DNA of 64,000 nt from Planctomycetota bacterium (GTDB lineage Bacteria > Planctomycetota > Phycisphaerae > Phycisphaerales > UBA5793), in NCBI GenBank assembly GCA_013112555.1, contig JABFGK010000001.1, forward strand, positions 1,400,581 to 1,464,580. Direction: 5' to 3'. Of the stretch, positions 8,671 through 18,584 are shown piece after piece. Position 1 is the first letter of the stretch, and each line of letters starts with the position of its first letter. Both the position numbers and the translations under genes were made by a program. Under the pieces are notes generated by a model. The model was not told the origin of the DNA. It did not search any database and saw nothing but the letters and a program-made list of their open reading frames with translations.

Positions 8671-9855
8671 CTAGGCCATCGCCCGACTGCGGATGCTGTC
8701 GAGGACGTTCATGAAGTTGATGTACGAGTCGTAGGGGCTCTCGTAGGGATTGAAGTACTTATGCACATCCCCGTCAGCGAAGTACTTCGTGCACATGTAG
8801 TAAAAATGGTCGCTCGTCGTCAGTTTCCGCCAGTCGCCAATGAGTTCGGGGTCGCGGGTTTCCTTGACACGACGCTCGAGTTTGTACATTTCGTGCAGCG
8901 CATTGGATTGCATGGCATTGCCGAGCCAGGCCGACAGATCTCGTTCAGTGTCGGCCCATGACACCATATACGGCACGTCGTATTCGCCGGCCGGCTCGAA
9001 TCGCCCAGCGGCCTCACTCGGCGTCACGAAGTCGTTTTGCCCGGGATTGTAATCGAACACCTTCTCAGGCAACTGCTCGAGGAACTGGAAGATACCGGTG
9101 TCGGACCACTGGTGTTCCCCGAACGTCTCGTAGTCCATGAACAGATTGCACACGTAGCCGTTACCGTTGATCTGGTTCACCCAGCCGGCAAACTTCTCGG
9201 CTGTCAGCGGCCACTCTTTCCAGGCCCGATTGGAAAACCGGAAGGCGACGTCATCGCTCAACTGGTAGTTCTTGAGCATGAGCGCGACCCGATCGGTATT
9301 CGGGGGGCGATAGAGGAAATTCGGCGAGCGGTAGCCGAGGATGCGATCCACGCCCTCGCAGATGACCGCATTGAAGCGATCCATCGACGCGATGAAATAG
9401 GCCAGATCGTTGTTGTAGACGAGTTCGGTATTGCGGAAGGTGGTCGGGACAATTCCGAACAGATCCTGCATCAGTTTCGTGTGCAGGTCGATCTGCTCGC
9501 GGAACTCGTCCCGGCTGTAGAGAAAACTGAGCGAGTGGTAGTAGGTCTCGGAGAGGAACTCGCAGCAGCCGGTGTGGGCCAACTCGATAAACATGTCCAG
9601 CACGTCCGGGGCCCAGTGCTTCAACTGCTCGATCATGATGCCGGTCACGGAGTAGGCGACTTTGAATCGGCCTTCGTGTCGTTTCACGAGATCGAGAATC
9701 AGCCTCGTGGTCGGCCGATAGCACTTGTCTGCCACCTTGCGGCAGATCTCGGCATTCTTCTGGTCGTCGAAGTAGTCGTGCCCCGTGTCAAAGACGCTGT
9801 AGCGACGAAGGCGGTAGGGCTGATGGACCTGGAAGTAAAAGCAAACCGATGCCAT
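8671..9855 (-). CDS. Glycoside hydrolase family 57 protein, alpha-amylase-like
   Basis: This 394-residue protein starts with the GH57 hallmark FYFQVHQPYR. FRNTELVYNND carries the likely glutamate nucleophile, and DYETFGEHQW carries the likely aspartate general acid. The length fits the compact cytoplasmic GH57 amylases that act on alpha-1,4-glucans; no signal peptide is present. The family also contains 4-alpha-glucanotransferases and branching enzymes, so the exact reaction cannot be fixed from sequence. Upstream of the ATG is a weak GGGA site. It is separated from pyrE by 240 bases and from the kinase gene by 134 bases, and is probably transcribed alone. Confidence 0.9.
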   Translation of the reverse strand: MASVCFYFQVHQPYRLRRYSVFDTGHDYFDDQKNAEICRKVADKCYRPTTRLILDLVKRHEGRFKVAYSVTGIMIEQLKHWAPDVLDMFIELAHTGCCEFLSETYYHSLSFLYSRDEFREQIDLHTKLMQDLFGIVPTTFRNTELVYNNDLAYFIASMDRFNAVICEGVDRILGYRSPNFLYRPPNTDRVALMLKNYQLSDDVAFRFSNRAWKEWPLTAEKFAGWVNQINGNGYVCNLFMDYETFGEHQWSDTGIFQFLEQLPEKVFDYNPGQNDFVTPSEAAGRFEPAGEYDVPYMVSWADTERDLSAWLGNAMQSNALHEMYKLERRVKETRDPELIGDWRKLTTSDHFYYMCTKYFADGDVHKYFNPYESPYDSYINFMNVLDSIRSRAMA

Positions 9856-10095
9856 GGTTCTGAGTTCCCGTGCCCGGGATCAATACGAGCGTGATCGGCG
9901 CCCGGATGATGCCGAGTCTCCGTGGTGCGGCTTCCAACGATCGCCCCTCACTGCACATTGTGGCAATCGCCGCGCTGCTTTCAAGCGAAACCGGTGCTTT
10001 TGCGGCAATCTCCGGGTGGATACTCGACGACCGGATGGCACCGTACACATTCATCGGTGAGCAGGTCATCGGCAGGTTCCGTGCTATGCTTGCCC

Positions 10096-10641
10096 ATGAG
10101 CACCCAAATGACCCGTCCGGAACTGATGCAGCGAATTGTCGAGCAGGCAGTCCTGCGCGGGACCTTTACCCTGCGATCCGGCCGAACGAGCAACTACTAC
10201 CTGGATAAGTACTTACTGAGTTGCCAGCCGTCGGTTCTCCGGTCGATCGCAACCGGGTTGGCTGAGCGGATTGATGTCGCAGCGGTGAATCGCCTGGCCG
10301 GGGCCGAACTTGGCGGCATCCCGCTCGTGACGGCTGTTGCACTCGAGACCGGCCTTCCCTGCGTCTTTGTCAGAAATCAGCGGAAGGACTACGGGACCTC
10401 GCATCAAATCGAAGGGCGACTCGAGGACAACGATCGCGTGCTGTTGATCGAGGATGTGGCCACCACCGGTGGTCAGGCAATCGAGGCAGCCGGCGATCTG
10501 GCCGAGGCCGGCGCCACCGTCGTCGGGATTCTGGCCGTGATTGATCGCCTTGAGGGCGCACGAGAGAACGTTGAAGCCGCAGGCTACCCGTTTGATGCGC
10601 TGTTCACGGTGTCCGAACTGGGATTGATCGATGGGTCGTAA
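10096..10641 (+). CDS. pyrE: Orotate phosphoribosyltransferase
   Basis: This 181-residue enzyme transfers ribose-5-phosphate from PRPP to orotate in pyrimidine synthesis. The PRPP-binding motif VLLIEDVATTGGQA and the FVRNQRKDYG loop are intact. The open frame continues upstream, but the family match starts at the ATG at 10096. No ribosome site precedes this ATG; instead TATGCT (10085-10090) lies 5 bases upstream, a spacing that would place the transcript start at or next to the ATG, so the mRNA may be leaderless. An ATG at 10108 is a possible alternative. It converges with nrnA with a 34-base gap. Confidence 0.93.
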   Translation: MSTQMTRPELMQRIVEQAVLRGTFTLRSGRTSNYYLDKYLLSCQPSVLRSIATGLAERIDVAAVNRLAGAELGGIPLVTAVALETGLPCVFVRNQRKDYGTSHQIEGRLEDNDRVLLIEDVATTGGQAIEAAGDLAEAGATVVGILAVIDRLEGARENVEAAGYPFDALFTVSELGLIDGS

Positions 10642-10675
10642 CGCAGACGGCGACGCAGTCCCTGCCAACGATCGA

Positions 10676-11692
10676 TCAGTCAGTCCCAAGGATCTGAGCG
10701 ACTTCCTGAATCAACGCGAGTTTCGCTTCATCAAGCGTGCCCTGGAAGCGGGCGCCGGCTGCCAATGCGTGCCCACCGCCCTTGAACCGCTTGGCCAGTT
10801 CATTGACATCGATGGCATCGGCGCCGGCCTTTGAGCGAAGGCTGAACTTGACGTGGTCGCTTCGATTCTGAGCCATCAGGCAGGAAACCTTGACCGTGCC
10901 GATCTGCTGCGGCAATTCTGAAAACCCGTGGCCGTCCTCGATCGATGCCCCGGATTCTCGGTAGTCGTCCTGTGTGAGTTGCATGATGGCCAAGCGCCCA
11001 TCGAGTGCCAGTTCGAGCGAGGCCAGCGCGCGGCCCATCAGATCGAGGCGGCTCTTCTGGTGCTGCTGGTCACTCATATCGTGGATGGCATAGTGATCGA
11101 CCCCGGCCCTGAGCAGGCGGGCAGCGTGCTCAAAGGTGCGGGGGGTCACGTTCGAGTAGCGGAACCAGCCGGTATCAGAAGCGATCCCGAGAAACAGTGC
11201 TTCAGCAGTGCGCCGATCCGGCCCGTCTCCCAGGCAGTCAATCAGATCAGCCACGATTTCGGCAGTCGCAGCAGCCGTGCGATCGACGTACCGCATGTCG
11301 GCCACGCCCACATCGCCCTCAATGTGGTGATCCAGGACGATGATGTGGTCCGTCCGGGTCTCGAGCCAGGGATAGATGTGGGACAACTGCGGGACGGCAC
11401 CGGTGTCCAGGACGACGACGAGGTCGTCATAGTCCGGATCGGGCAAGTGGCTCCCATCGGCAAGCCGCACGTCCATCCCGGCCAACAGGGGCTTGAACAT
11501 GGCTGGGACCGGCGGCATGTACCAGATCTGCGTCTCGATCCCGAGTTGATCGAGAACGAGGCCCAGTGCCAGGCTCGAACCGAGCGCATCACCGTCCGGT
11601 TTGGCGTGCGTAGTCAGTATGACTCGCCGGGAAGACCGCAGGCGTGTAGCGATTTCATCCAGAGTTGCGTTGGATTCGTAGCGATCATTCAT
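10676..11692 (-). CDS. nrnA: NrnA-type DHH phosphoesterase (oligoribonuclease / pAp phosphatase)
   Basis: This 338-residue protein has the DHH domain with THAKPDGDALGS, VVLDTG and LDHH motifs, and a C-terminal DHHA1 domain with KRFKGGGHALAAG. The family degrades very short RNAs and dephosphorylates 3',5'-pAp with manganese or cobalt. I start at ATG 11692, because its first bases overlap the ribF stop as ATGA (11689-11692), a classic coupling; an in-frame ATG at 11704 would lie further inside ribF. It is the second gene of the ribF-nrnA unit. All visible catalytic motifs are intact. Confidence 0.93.
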   Translation of the reverse strand: MNDRYESNATLDEIATRLRSSRRVILTTHAKPDGDALGSSLALGLVLDQLGIETQIWYMPPVPAMFKPLLAGMDVRLADGSHLPDPDYDDLVVVLDTGAVPQLSHIYPWLETRTDHIIVLDHHIEGDVGVADMRYVDRTAAATAEIVADLIDCLGDGPDRRTAEALFLGIASDTGWFRYSNVTPRTFEHAARLLRAGVDHYAIHDMSDQQHQKSRLDLMGRALASLELALDGRLAIMQLTQDDYRESGASIEDGHGFSELPQQIGTVKVSCLMAQNRSDHVKFSLRSKAGADAIDVNELAKRFKGGGHALAAGARFQGTLDEAKLALIQEVAQILGTD

Positions 11693-12720
11693 CCGACGGT
11701 GCATCCTCGTGAGGTGTTTCGGTCATTTGGGGGTCCGGAAGGCCTGCGTCCTGTGGTGTCGGGGCCGTCTGGCAAACAGGCGGGACGAGGGGCAGTGTCG
11801 CGCCTGACTGCCTCGGCGGCACGGCAGGTATCTGCCTGAATCTGGTGGACCAGGGTCTCGGGCGAATCGAATCTCACTTCATCTCGCAGATACGCCAGCA
11901 GATCGATTTCGAGTGTCCAGCCATACGAGTCAAGCGGTCCATTGAAGCCGATCAGATGGGCCTCGCATGAGACCTCACCGGCATCAAAGGTCGGTCGGCT
12001 GCCGATATTGATTGCTGCCGGCCACGATGGGCGGGTACGCTGCTCGTTATCGTCAGCCGGGGTGAAGGCCAGGCCGGCATAGACCCCGGGGGCAGGCAGC
12101 AGATTCGGGGTCTGCAGGTTCGCAGTCGGGTACCCGATGGTCCGGCCACGCTTGGCACCGGAGACGACCTGCCCGGCGATGCGGTAGGGGCGTCCCAGCA
12201 TTCGGCAGGCGTCGGCCACGCGGCCGTGTCTGATCAGCCATCTGACCAGCGTGCTGGAAACCGTGGTGAGTAACTGGTCATTGAGGCTCAATTCGACCGG
12301 TTCGACCACCTCGACGGCAAAACCGTGTTGTGCACCGAGATCGCGCAGCATGTCGACCTGGCCCCGTCGCTTGTGCCCGAATCTGAAGTTCCAGCCCTCG
12401 ACCAGTGCCTTCGGCCGATACTGCTTGACGATTCGAGCGATAAACTCGGCCGGCTCCAGATCGAGCAGATCGGGATCAGGGCTCAGTTTGACCACTTCGT
12501 CAGCCCCGGCCCTGAGCAGCAGGTCCCGACGCTGCTCAAACGTGGTCAGCAGGCCGGGTGTATGGTCCGGTCTGAGGCGGCTGATGGGATGCGGGTCAAA
12601 CGACAGCACGACGACCCGACCATCAGGACCGGCCAGCGCGGCAGCACGCTCCATCAAGGCCCGGTGGCCGAGATGGACCCCATCGAAGTTCCCAATACTG
12701 AGCACTGTCGTTGCAGACAT
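11689..12720 (-). CDS. ribF: Bifunctional riboflavin kinase / FAD synthetase
   Basis: This 343-residue enzyme makes FMN and then FAD. The N-terminal nucleotidyltransferase shows GNFDGVHLGH (10-19) and VVLSFDPHP. The C-terminal flavokinase shows GYPTANL and PGVYAG. The last 40 residues are an extra low-complexity tail rich in arginine and proline. The start has no usable ribosome site (AGAGG sits only 2 bases away). TACCCT (12728-12733) lies 7 bases before the ATG, so a leaderless transcript is likely. It overlaps nrnA by 4 bases. FMN and FAD supply also serves the HoxF flavin, though no direct link is implied. Confidence 0.94.
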   Translation of the reverse strand: MSATTVLSIGNFDGVHLGHRALMERAAALAGPDGRVVVLSFDPHPISRLRPDHTPGLLTTFEQRRDLLLRAGADEVVKLSPDPDLLDLEPAEFIARIVKQYRPKALVEGWNFRFGHKRRGQVDMLRDLGAQHGFAVEVVEPVELSLNDQLLTTVSSTLVRWLIRHGRVADACRMLGRPYRIAGQVVSGAKRGRTIGYPTANLQTPNLLPAPGVYAGLAFTPADDNEQRTRPSWPAAINIGSRPTFDAGEVSCEAHLIGFNGPLDSYGWTLEIDLLAYLRDEVRFDSPETLVHQIQADTCRAAEAVRRDTAPRPACLPDGPDTTGRRPSGPPNDRNTSRGCTVG

Positions 12721-12783
12721 AGCCTCTAGGGTAGGGCCGTTTACGTAGCATGAGCAAATCGTGGGTGGCCGGAATCGGTCACG

Positions 12784-15750
12784 ATGCGAAAGATGGCCAT
12801 CATGAATCAGAGACCAACAACCGTTCCGATCGATTCACCAGCCATTCTGGATGGGCTGGCTGAGCAAGCCGAGTCCGTGGCCTCCTGGTGTGCGCAGCAA
12901 ATGCCCGCCTCCTATGTCCAGAATACGGATCGGGCCTCCCGGCTCAAGCATGCTCGGCTCCTGCTGCTCTCACGCACGTCCGGGAAGGCACCGAACTTCC
13001 GCACGGTGACCCGAGATGGCCGACGCGTGACCTACCTGCTCCCGAGCGACTATCCGGGCATGCTCGTTGACCTGATGCGGGACTTCGATCAGGAAACTGA
13101 CCTGATTCGCAATGCCCGGCTGTACAAGGCCAAGGACAACGGCCTGGTCATCGGGATCTTCGATCTCGGTCGCAGTCATGACTGTGACCTGGGCGATCCT
13201 CAGATTCAGGCGAAACTCAACCTCACCGTCGAGGCTGCTGCTGAGGCTGCCGGAGGATGGTCCAACGAGGAACTCAAGGAATGTTTTGCCAGATTGGATC
13301 GTGACTATGTCCTGGAGTGCTCCCCGGACCTGATTCACAAGCACGCGGAACTGGCCCGTGTCGTGGCCCAGAGTGCCGGGGCGATTGTCAGACTGCTTCC
13401 CAATGAGGGCGGAGAAGGCTCGCTCATCGAGCTGGCCGTGTCAAACATCCCGGCCCGTCGCATGCTCATCCGTATTGCGAACCGGCTCAAGATTTACGGC
13501 GTGAACATGGAGAGTTGCCACATCGACGTGCTCCAGCCGGGCGAAGAGGAGTCGGCGGTCATTTTTACCGCCCACGCATTCGCGCCGGACGGGGGGGCCA
13601 TCGACCCCGAGAGTGATCTCTGGGCTCGACTTCGCCAGGATCTGCTCCGACTCAAGTGGCTCGATATCAGCACATTGCGTCTTGGGGTCGAAGTTCCTGT
13701 CCTCGGGCTTGAGGGGGCCGATGCACTCCATGCCTATTGCGATCTGGCCCACCAGATACTCGTCAAAGTCGATCGGTATGTGTATACCCGGGCACGAATC
13801 CGTGAGTTGGCACTCCGTCACCTGGACATCAGTACCCAGATCGTCAGACTCTTCATGCTGCGGTTTGATCCACATAGTCCCGTGGACGATGCTGACTACA
13901 GCCTGAAACACAACAAACTCCGCTCCCGGATTTCTTCGTTGATCGAGGATGAGGTGGATCAGCGCGTGTTCAACACGATGCTGGACTCGATCAGCATGAC
14001 CCTGAAGACGAATTTCTATGTTCCGGGACGGTACGGCCTGTGCCTGCGACTGGACCCACAGTTAATGATGCAGGTTGAAGGGGGGCGCCCCGAGCAGCCG
14101 TTTGGCGTGTTCTATGTACACGGTCGGGACTTCAACGCTTTTCATGTGCGCTTCCGAGAGACGGCACGGGGGGGCGTTCGCGTCGTCAGGCCTCGATCCA
14201 CCGAGCAGCATGCACGCGAATCAGAGCGGCACTTCGATGAGGTGTATGACCTTGCCTATGCCCAGCAACTGAAGAACAAGGACATCCCGGAAGGCGGCTC
14301 AAAGGCCGTCATACTCGTCGAGCCGGACAAGACAGTCACGCGTTGCGTACGCGCCTTTGCCGACTCGCTGCTTGATGTGATTACGGACGACACGGAGACT
14401 CGCCGATTCGTGCACGACCGGTACGGGCGTGACGAGTACATCTACCTCGGCCCCGATGAGAATATCCTGCCGGAGCACATCGTCTGGATTGCCGAGCGGG
14501 CCCGGACCCGTGGATATCGATACCCCGATACCTTCATCAGTTCGAAGCCGGGTGCCGGCATCAATCACAAGGAGTACGGGGTGACGAGCGAGGGCGTCAA
14601 TGTCTTTCTCGAGGCAGCGCTGAACGCAGTCGGCATCGACCCGCGTCGCGAGTCGTTCACGGTCAAGATCACCGGCGGCCCGGACGGCGATGTGGCCGGC
14701 AATGAGATGAATATCCTCTTTCGCGAATACGGGGACCACGTACATGTCGTCGGGGTGGCAGACGGATTCGGGTGTGCCGAAGACCCGAAGGGGCTTGACC
14801 GCGAGGAGTTGTTGCGGCTCGTGACCGAGCAACTGCCGATCTCGCATTTCAACGCGGACAAACTGTCACCGGCCGGGTCAGTTCGCCTGGCGGACGATCC
14901 GGAAGGAGCACGGTGGCGCAATGACATGCACAATCGCGTCGTGTCGGATGCGTTCGTGCCGGCCGGTGGACGCCCAGCAACGATCAATAATGCCAACTGG
15001 CAGCGCTATCTTCGAGATGACGGCCGGCCGTCGAGCAAGGTCATTGCTGAGGGGGCCAATCTCTTTCTCACGCAGGAGGCCCGCCTGGAACTCGACCGGG
15101 CCGGCGCCCTGATCGTCAAGGACAGCTCGGCGAACAAATGTGGCGTGATCTGTTCGAGTTACGAGATTCTGGCCGGTCTCTTGATTACCGAGGAGGAGTT
15201 CCTGTGTATCAAGTCCGAGTATGTGCGTGAGGTGATCGTCAGGCTGCGCGAACTGGCCTGGCTGGAGGCGACGCTGTTATTTGATGAGCGGCTGCGCCGG
15301 CCACTCGTCCCGGTATTCGAACTCGGGGTGCGATTGAGTCACGAAATCAATCGCCTCAACGATGCGTTGGCGCGAGATTACGATCGGCTCGCTGACGCCT
15401 TCCCGGACATGATCGGCGAACTGATTCAGGCACACATACCGCCGTCGCTTCGGCTAAAGGCAGGCTATCGCGTGTGGACTGATTTGCCGGACTCGTACGC
15501 TCGCGAGATCGTGTGCTCGACGCTGGCTGCTCGAATCGTGTATCGAGAAGGGCTGGATTACCTGCGTGAGACTCCGAACGAATATCTTACAGACCTGGTA
15601 CTGAGTTATCTGGCGCAGGAATTCGCCAACCTCAAGTATGTCACTCAGGTTGAAGGATCAGGCCTGCCGGATGCCGCGGCCATCGCGCAGATTCTGCGAA
15701 TCGGTGGGACGCGCGTCGGTTTGCAGCAGGGGACTCGCGTCTCGGAGTGA
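12784..15750 (+). CDS. NAD-specific glutamate dehydrogenase, large (about 110 kDa) type
   Basis: This 988-residue protein belongs to the large NAD-dependent glutamate dehydrogenases, which convert glutamate to 2-oxoglutarate and ammonium. The catalytic half (about 450-900) shows GGSKAVILVEP, KPGAGINHKEYGVTSEGV and KITGGPDGDVAGNEM, the latter two lining the substrate and nucleotide sites. The N-terminal 400 residues are a long regulatory region with ACT-like character, as in the 115-kDa and 180-kDa classes; the length fits the 115-kDa class. Three in-frame ATGs (12784, 12793, 12802) crowd the start and none has a strong ribosome site, so the exact N-terminus is open. It is divergent from ribF with a 63-base gap. 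Confidence 0.9.
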   Translation: MRKMAIMNQRPTTVPIDSPAILDGLAEQAESVASWCAQQMPASYVQNTDRASRLKHARLLLLSRTSGKAPNFRTVTRDGRRVTYLLPSDYPGMLVDLMRDFDQETDLIRNARLYKAKDNGLVIGIFDLGRSHDCDLGDPQIQAKLNLTVEAAAEAAGGWSNEELKECFARLDRDYVLECSPDLIHKHAELARVVAQSAGAIVRLLPNEGGEGSLIELAVSNIPARRMLIRIANRLKIYGVNMESCHIDVLQPGEEESAVIFTAHAFAPDGGAIDPESDLWARLRQDLLRLKWLDISTLRLGVEVPVLGLEGADALHAYCDLAHQILVKVDRYVYTRARIRELALRHLDISTQIVRLFMLRFDPHSPVDDADYSLKHNKLRSRISSLIEDEVDQRVFNTMLDSISMTLKTNFYVPGRYGLCLRLDPQLMMQVEGGRPEQPFGVFYVHGRDFNAFHVRFRETARGGVRVVRPRSTEQHARESERHFDEVYDLAYAQQLKNKDIPEGGSKAVILVEPDKTVTRCVRAFADSLLDVITDDTETRRFVHDRYGRDEYIYLGPDENILPEHIVWIAERARTRGYRYPDTFISSKPGAGINHKEYGVTSEGVNVFLEAALNAVGIDPRRESFTVKITGGPDGDVAGNEMNILFREYGDHVHVVGVADGFGCAEDPKGLDREELLRLVTEQLPISHFNADKLSPAGSVRLADDPEGARWRNDMHNRVVSDAFVPAGGRPATINNANWQRYLRDDGRPSSKVIAEGANLFLTQEARLELDRAGALIVKDSSANKCGVICSSYEILAGLLITEEEFLCIKSEYVREVIVRLRELAWLEATLLFDERLRRPLVPVFELGVRLSHEINRLNDALARDYDRLADAFPDMIGELIQAHIPPSLRLKAGYRVWTDLPDSYAREIVCSTLAARIVYREGLDYLRETPNEYLTDLVLSYLAQEFANLKYVTQVEGSGLPDAAAIAQILRIGGTRVGLQQGTRVSE

Positions 15751-15893
15751 TCGTACCGCGTGGTGTGACCATCGGCCCCGGTCCTGCAGAGGAATGTGCA
15801 TACTGCAAGCGATAGGCGCGCTGCGTGGGGCAACGAAGGTAGATTGACAGCGAACCTGATCTATCCGGCTCTTTCCTCAGCCACGATGGATTA

Positions 15894-16010
15894 GCCCCGG
15901 GTGAACACACCCGGGGCCAGTGAGCCAATCGCCGCCCCCCCACAGCGCGGCGAACGCCGCCCGAGGAAACATGAGTCGGCACGGCCATCGAAGCCCCTGA
16001 GAGGGGGCGA
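15894..16010 (+). repeat. Dispersed repeat copy A with leading hairpin
   Basis: The arms GCCCCGGGTG and CACCCGGGGC pair perfectly around the loop AACA (15894-15917). The sequence then continues GGCCAGTGAGCCAA..CGCC and runs to CATGAGTCGG..CATCGAA. The same order of motifs, at an estimated 85 percent identity, occurs at 19311-19405. The two copies bracket the FG-GAP gene and the AT-richer stretch. Confidence 0.7.
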
Positions 16011-16213
16011 AGGAAGCGGCCTCTCAGATGACTCTCACTTTCCTGTGCCACTTCGTGGCTGGGGAAATCCGATTGGCCGCACGACAGCAAATCCCTCAAT
16101 TCAGTGACACCACAGATCGTATAGCAAGGAGTGATCGTCGCCTTCACACATAATCCTCATTACCGACGGGGGCCTGTTCGTTAGCAGAACGGCGAGGTTG
16201 ATTGGCCCCTCTG

Positions 16214-16291
16214 CCGAATCCGTCCCGAGGTTTCAGCGCTCTCGGTTTGTGACAGAGAGCCGAGGGTGCCGATCGGGACGGGCGGAATCGG
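16214..16291. repeat. Imperfect long inverted repeat
   Basis: The left arm CCGAATCCGTCCCGA (16214-16228) pairs with the right arm at 16273-16291 with a 3-base bulge and one mismatch. A short inner CTCGG/CCGAG stem lies in the loop. No T tract follows. It may be a dispersed-repeat hairpin or a transcript-end structure for the glutamate dehydrogenase gene. Confidence 0.5.
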
Positions 16292-16598
16292 TGCCGGAAT
16301 CACACCCGCTCTCACGATTTCTGATTTCAGTTTACAGGGTCTGAGGTTCGGGGGTGCTGCTCAGAACGGGCTTCGAGGAGTATCACACCGCCCACGTGAT
16401 CTGAGGGGGAGTAGCAACTCACGGAGATTAGGATAGAAGTTGTTCACAGTGCGGGGGGAGGTCAGAAGCAAGGATTGTGGCGGTTAGGTGTTTGTCGTCA
16501 TCACTGCCGTCATACTTCGCACGTGAGCGATAACAGACAGGCCGTAGCATTGTTGCGGCGGCCTGCCATGAAAACTGCATCGTGCGTGTCAGAGCCGG

Positions 16599-18584
16599 TT
16601 ACATCTCTTTGCCTCCACGGCGATCATGAGGCACGACGACAACACAACTCGTCGTGGCAGCGTTGCCTGAACTGTCCCTCACTTCAATATCAAAGGCGTA
16701 GGCCCGACCATCGCTGTCCCCGTCACGTTCGGCCCGGAGCTGCACTGTTCCGAACCATCCTCCATTCAGACCGATCTCTGGATCAAGGACGAGTGCACCT
16801 ATGAAATCGACCGGGCCTACATAGCCGTCCCGGCCGTCTACATCTCCGGTCGTCGAGCCGTCGCCGTCGCCGATCGCATCATCCGGCTCATCAGAGGTAA
16901 TGGTTGCCGAGACGAGTTGCACATCTTCCGGTCGGGAGCACTCGTCGCCGATCAGCACATAGACGGTCACTTCCTGCATCGTATGATTCGGTGGCCAGAG
17001 CATTGTGATGTCTGTTGTCACCCTCACGTCCGGCGGTGTTGTGTCCTGCACAGTCACGAAAACTTGATCCACCGAGATCCCGCCTTGCCCGTCAGTGACA
17101 GTCAAGTTGACCGTGGTCACTCCCATCGGGAAGATCCCGCTCGGGCAGCAACTCGTCGGATCGTCGAGGATCACTGACGCATCGGACAGATCCCACATGT
17201 AGCCCAACGGATCTCCGTCAGGATCGAACGATCCAGTGCCAACAAGCGTGACTGGCGCACCGTCTTCATTAACGGCCTCGACGGTAATGTCAGGGCCTGC
17301 ATCGGCCACCGGATTCTGATTGGAGTTGAACGCATACACTGCACCGGCGTCACTACCATGCTCATTGTCGTCCAAGTAGGCGCCGACAAGCGCCACAGGC
17401 TCGTCGATCGCCACACCGGTACCTAAATAATCGCGGTCGGCCGCGTCCGACGCGGTCAGCCTTTGTTCGAGTTCAAAGTAGGTCGTCTGGTCGTTGTAGC
17501 GGTAGATATATGCAGCTCCCCGAGCACCATCAGCACCGAATGCCGCGGCCAGGATGGCATTACCTCTCACGGTCACGGAATGCCCAAAGTAATCGCCTGC
17601 GACCACATCCGGCGGCAGAAGTTGCTGATACTCCGACCAGACTCCCCCTTCGTTTCGGTACACATAGACCGGTCCGGCAAACTGGGCACCAGCGACCGCC
17701 CATTGGCCGTCAATGGAAGTGCCGATCCCGTACGAGATTCCTCCGGATCCTGCGGTGGGCAGAAATTTACCGTCCAGACTCCACACGTTGCCGGAGCGAC
17801 TGTACAGATAGATTGCTCCTGCATTGCCCGCGAACTCATCGTCTAACCTTGCTCCGACGATGGCATACTCAGCGGTCAAGTCGGGACTGTACTCGCCAAA
17901 CTGATTCGCGGTTGGCGTTTCGCCACGTGCCAGTTTTTGCACGTACGCCCAGGACGAGCCGTTCCACTTGTAGACATAGGCAGCGCCACTATCCGTCACA
18001 CCGTCGTCCTTCTTGCTTGAGCCTACCATCATCCATTCGCCACTGATTCCGCAGCCACTTCCGAACCAGGCACCGGGTTCCGCGTCCCACGCCGTCAGCT
18101 TTTGCGACAAAACCCAATCACTTGTTTCGTAATGCCAGAGATAGGCAGCCCCGGCATCAGTTCCACTCTCGTCATCATATTGCGATCCGACGACGATCCA
18201 ATTGCCACTGATGCTCGCACGGAGCCCGTACTCTCTTACACCTGGAACCAGATCGCCGGGATCAAGCGTCGCCTCAAGTTCCCATGCATCGTTCATTGCA
18301 TTGTGGCGATACACATAGGCCATGCCAATGCCGCCGTGTCTGCAAATGACTGCGACATCCTCCTCCATGTCAACCCACCACCCGAAATGGTTACCGGCCG
18401 GACCGAGAGTCAATTTCTGCTGCTCGAGCCATTGACCCTGTGCCCTGCACTCACCAGTCCCGACGCCGAAAGCGAGAGCAAGCGCAGCGATAACGCCAAT
18501 CATTGTTGCGAACCTACGGGAGAAAGCCTGAGCGGACAGCATCGTTTGATTATGTCTTCCGACCGTCCTCGTTTCGCGCTGCAT
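16599..18584 (-). CDS. Secreted FG-GAP beta-propeller protein with PKD/Ig-like domain
   Basis: This 661-residue protein has a long N-terminal signal (hydrophobic run about 27-42, cleavage probably near AQG at 48-50). Residues about 50-420 hold about seven FG-GAP-like repeats of the form ..GAAYVYxxxxxxW..xQKL.. separated by GDxFGxxV and WxxVGA motifs, a predicted beta propeller. A PKD/Ig-like domain begins near NPVADAGPDITVEAV, and a final beta-rich domain contains PPNHTMQEV. It should act outside the cell or on its surface; no catalytic residues are recognisable. AGGAG sits 9 bases upstream of the ATG. No PEP-CTERM anchor or sortase signal is visible. The partner or ligand is unknown. Confidence 0.85.
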   Translation of the reverse strand: MQRETRTVGRHNQTMLSAQAFSRRFATMIGVIAALALAFGVGTGECRAQGQWLEQQKLTLGPAGNHFGWWVDMEEDVAVICRHGGIGMAYVYRHNAMNDAWELEATLDPGDLVPGVREYGLRASISGNWIVVGSQYDDESGTDAGAAYLWHYETSDWVLSQKLTAWDAEPGAWFGSGCGISGEWMMVGSSKKDDGVTDSGAAYVYKWNGSSWAYVQKLARGETPTANQFGEYSPDLTAEYAIVGARLDDEFAGNAGAIYLYSRSGNVWSLDGKFLPTAGSGGISYGIGTSIDGQWAVAGAQFAGPVYVYRNEGGVWSEYQQLLPPDVVAGDYFGHSVTVRGNAILAAAFGADGARGAAYIYRYNDQTTYFELEQRLTASDAADRDYLGTGVAIDEPVALVGAYLDDNEHGSDAGAVYAFNSNQNPVADAGPDITVEAVNEDGAPVTLVGTGSFDPDGDPLGYMWDLSDASVILDDPTSCCPSGIFPMGVTTVNLTVTDGQGGISVDQVFVTVQDTTPPDVRVTTDITMLWPPNHTMQEVTVYVLIGDECSRPEDVQLVSATITSDEPDDAIGDGDGSTTGDVDGRDGYVGPVDFIGALVLDPEIGLNGGWFGTVQLRAERDGDSDGRAYAFDIEVRDSSGNAATTSCVVVVPHDRRGGKEM

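Larger units (their letters stand above)
15751..16598. other. Repeat-bearing intergenic region after the glutamate dehydrogenase
   Basis: This stretch of about 850 bases has no convincing gene. It holds a perfect 10-bp hairpin (15894-15917), a copy of a roughly 95-bp dispersed repeat (15915-16010) found again near 19311, and a long imperfect inverted repeat (16214-16291). The open frames here are repeat-derived. No T tract follows the hairpin. Confidence 0.6.

Noticed and set aside
15894..15917. Intrinsic terminator of the glutamate dehydrogenase gene
   Set aside because: The stem is perfect but no T tract follows, and it belongs to a dispersed repeat.
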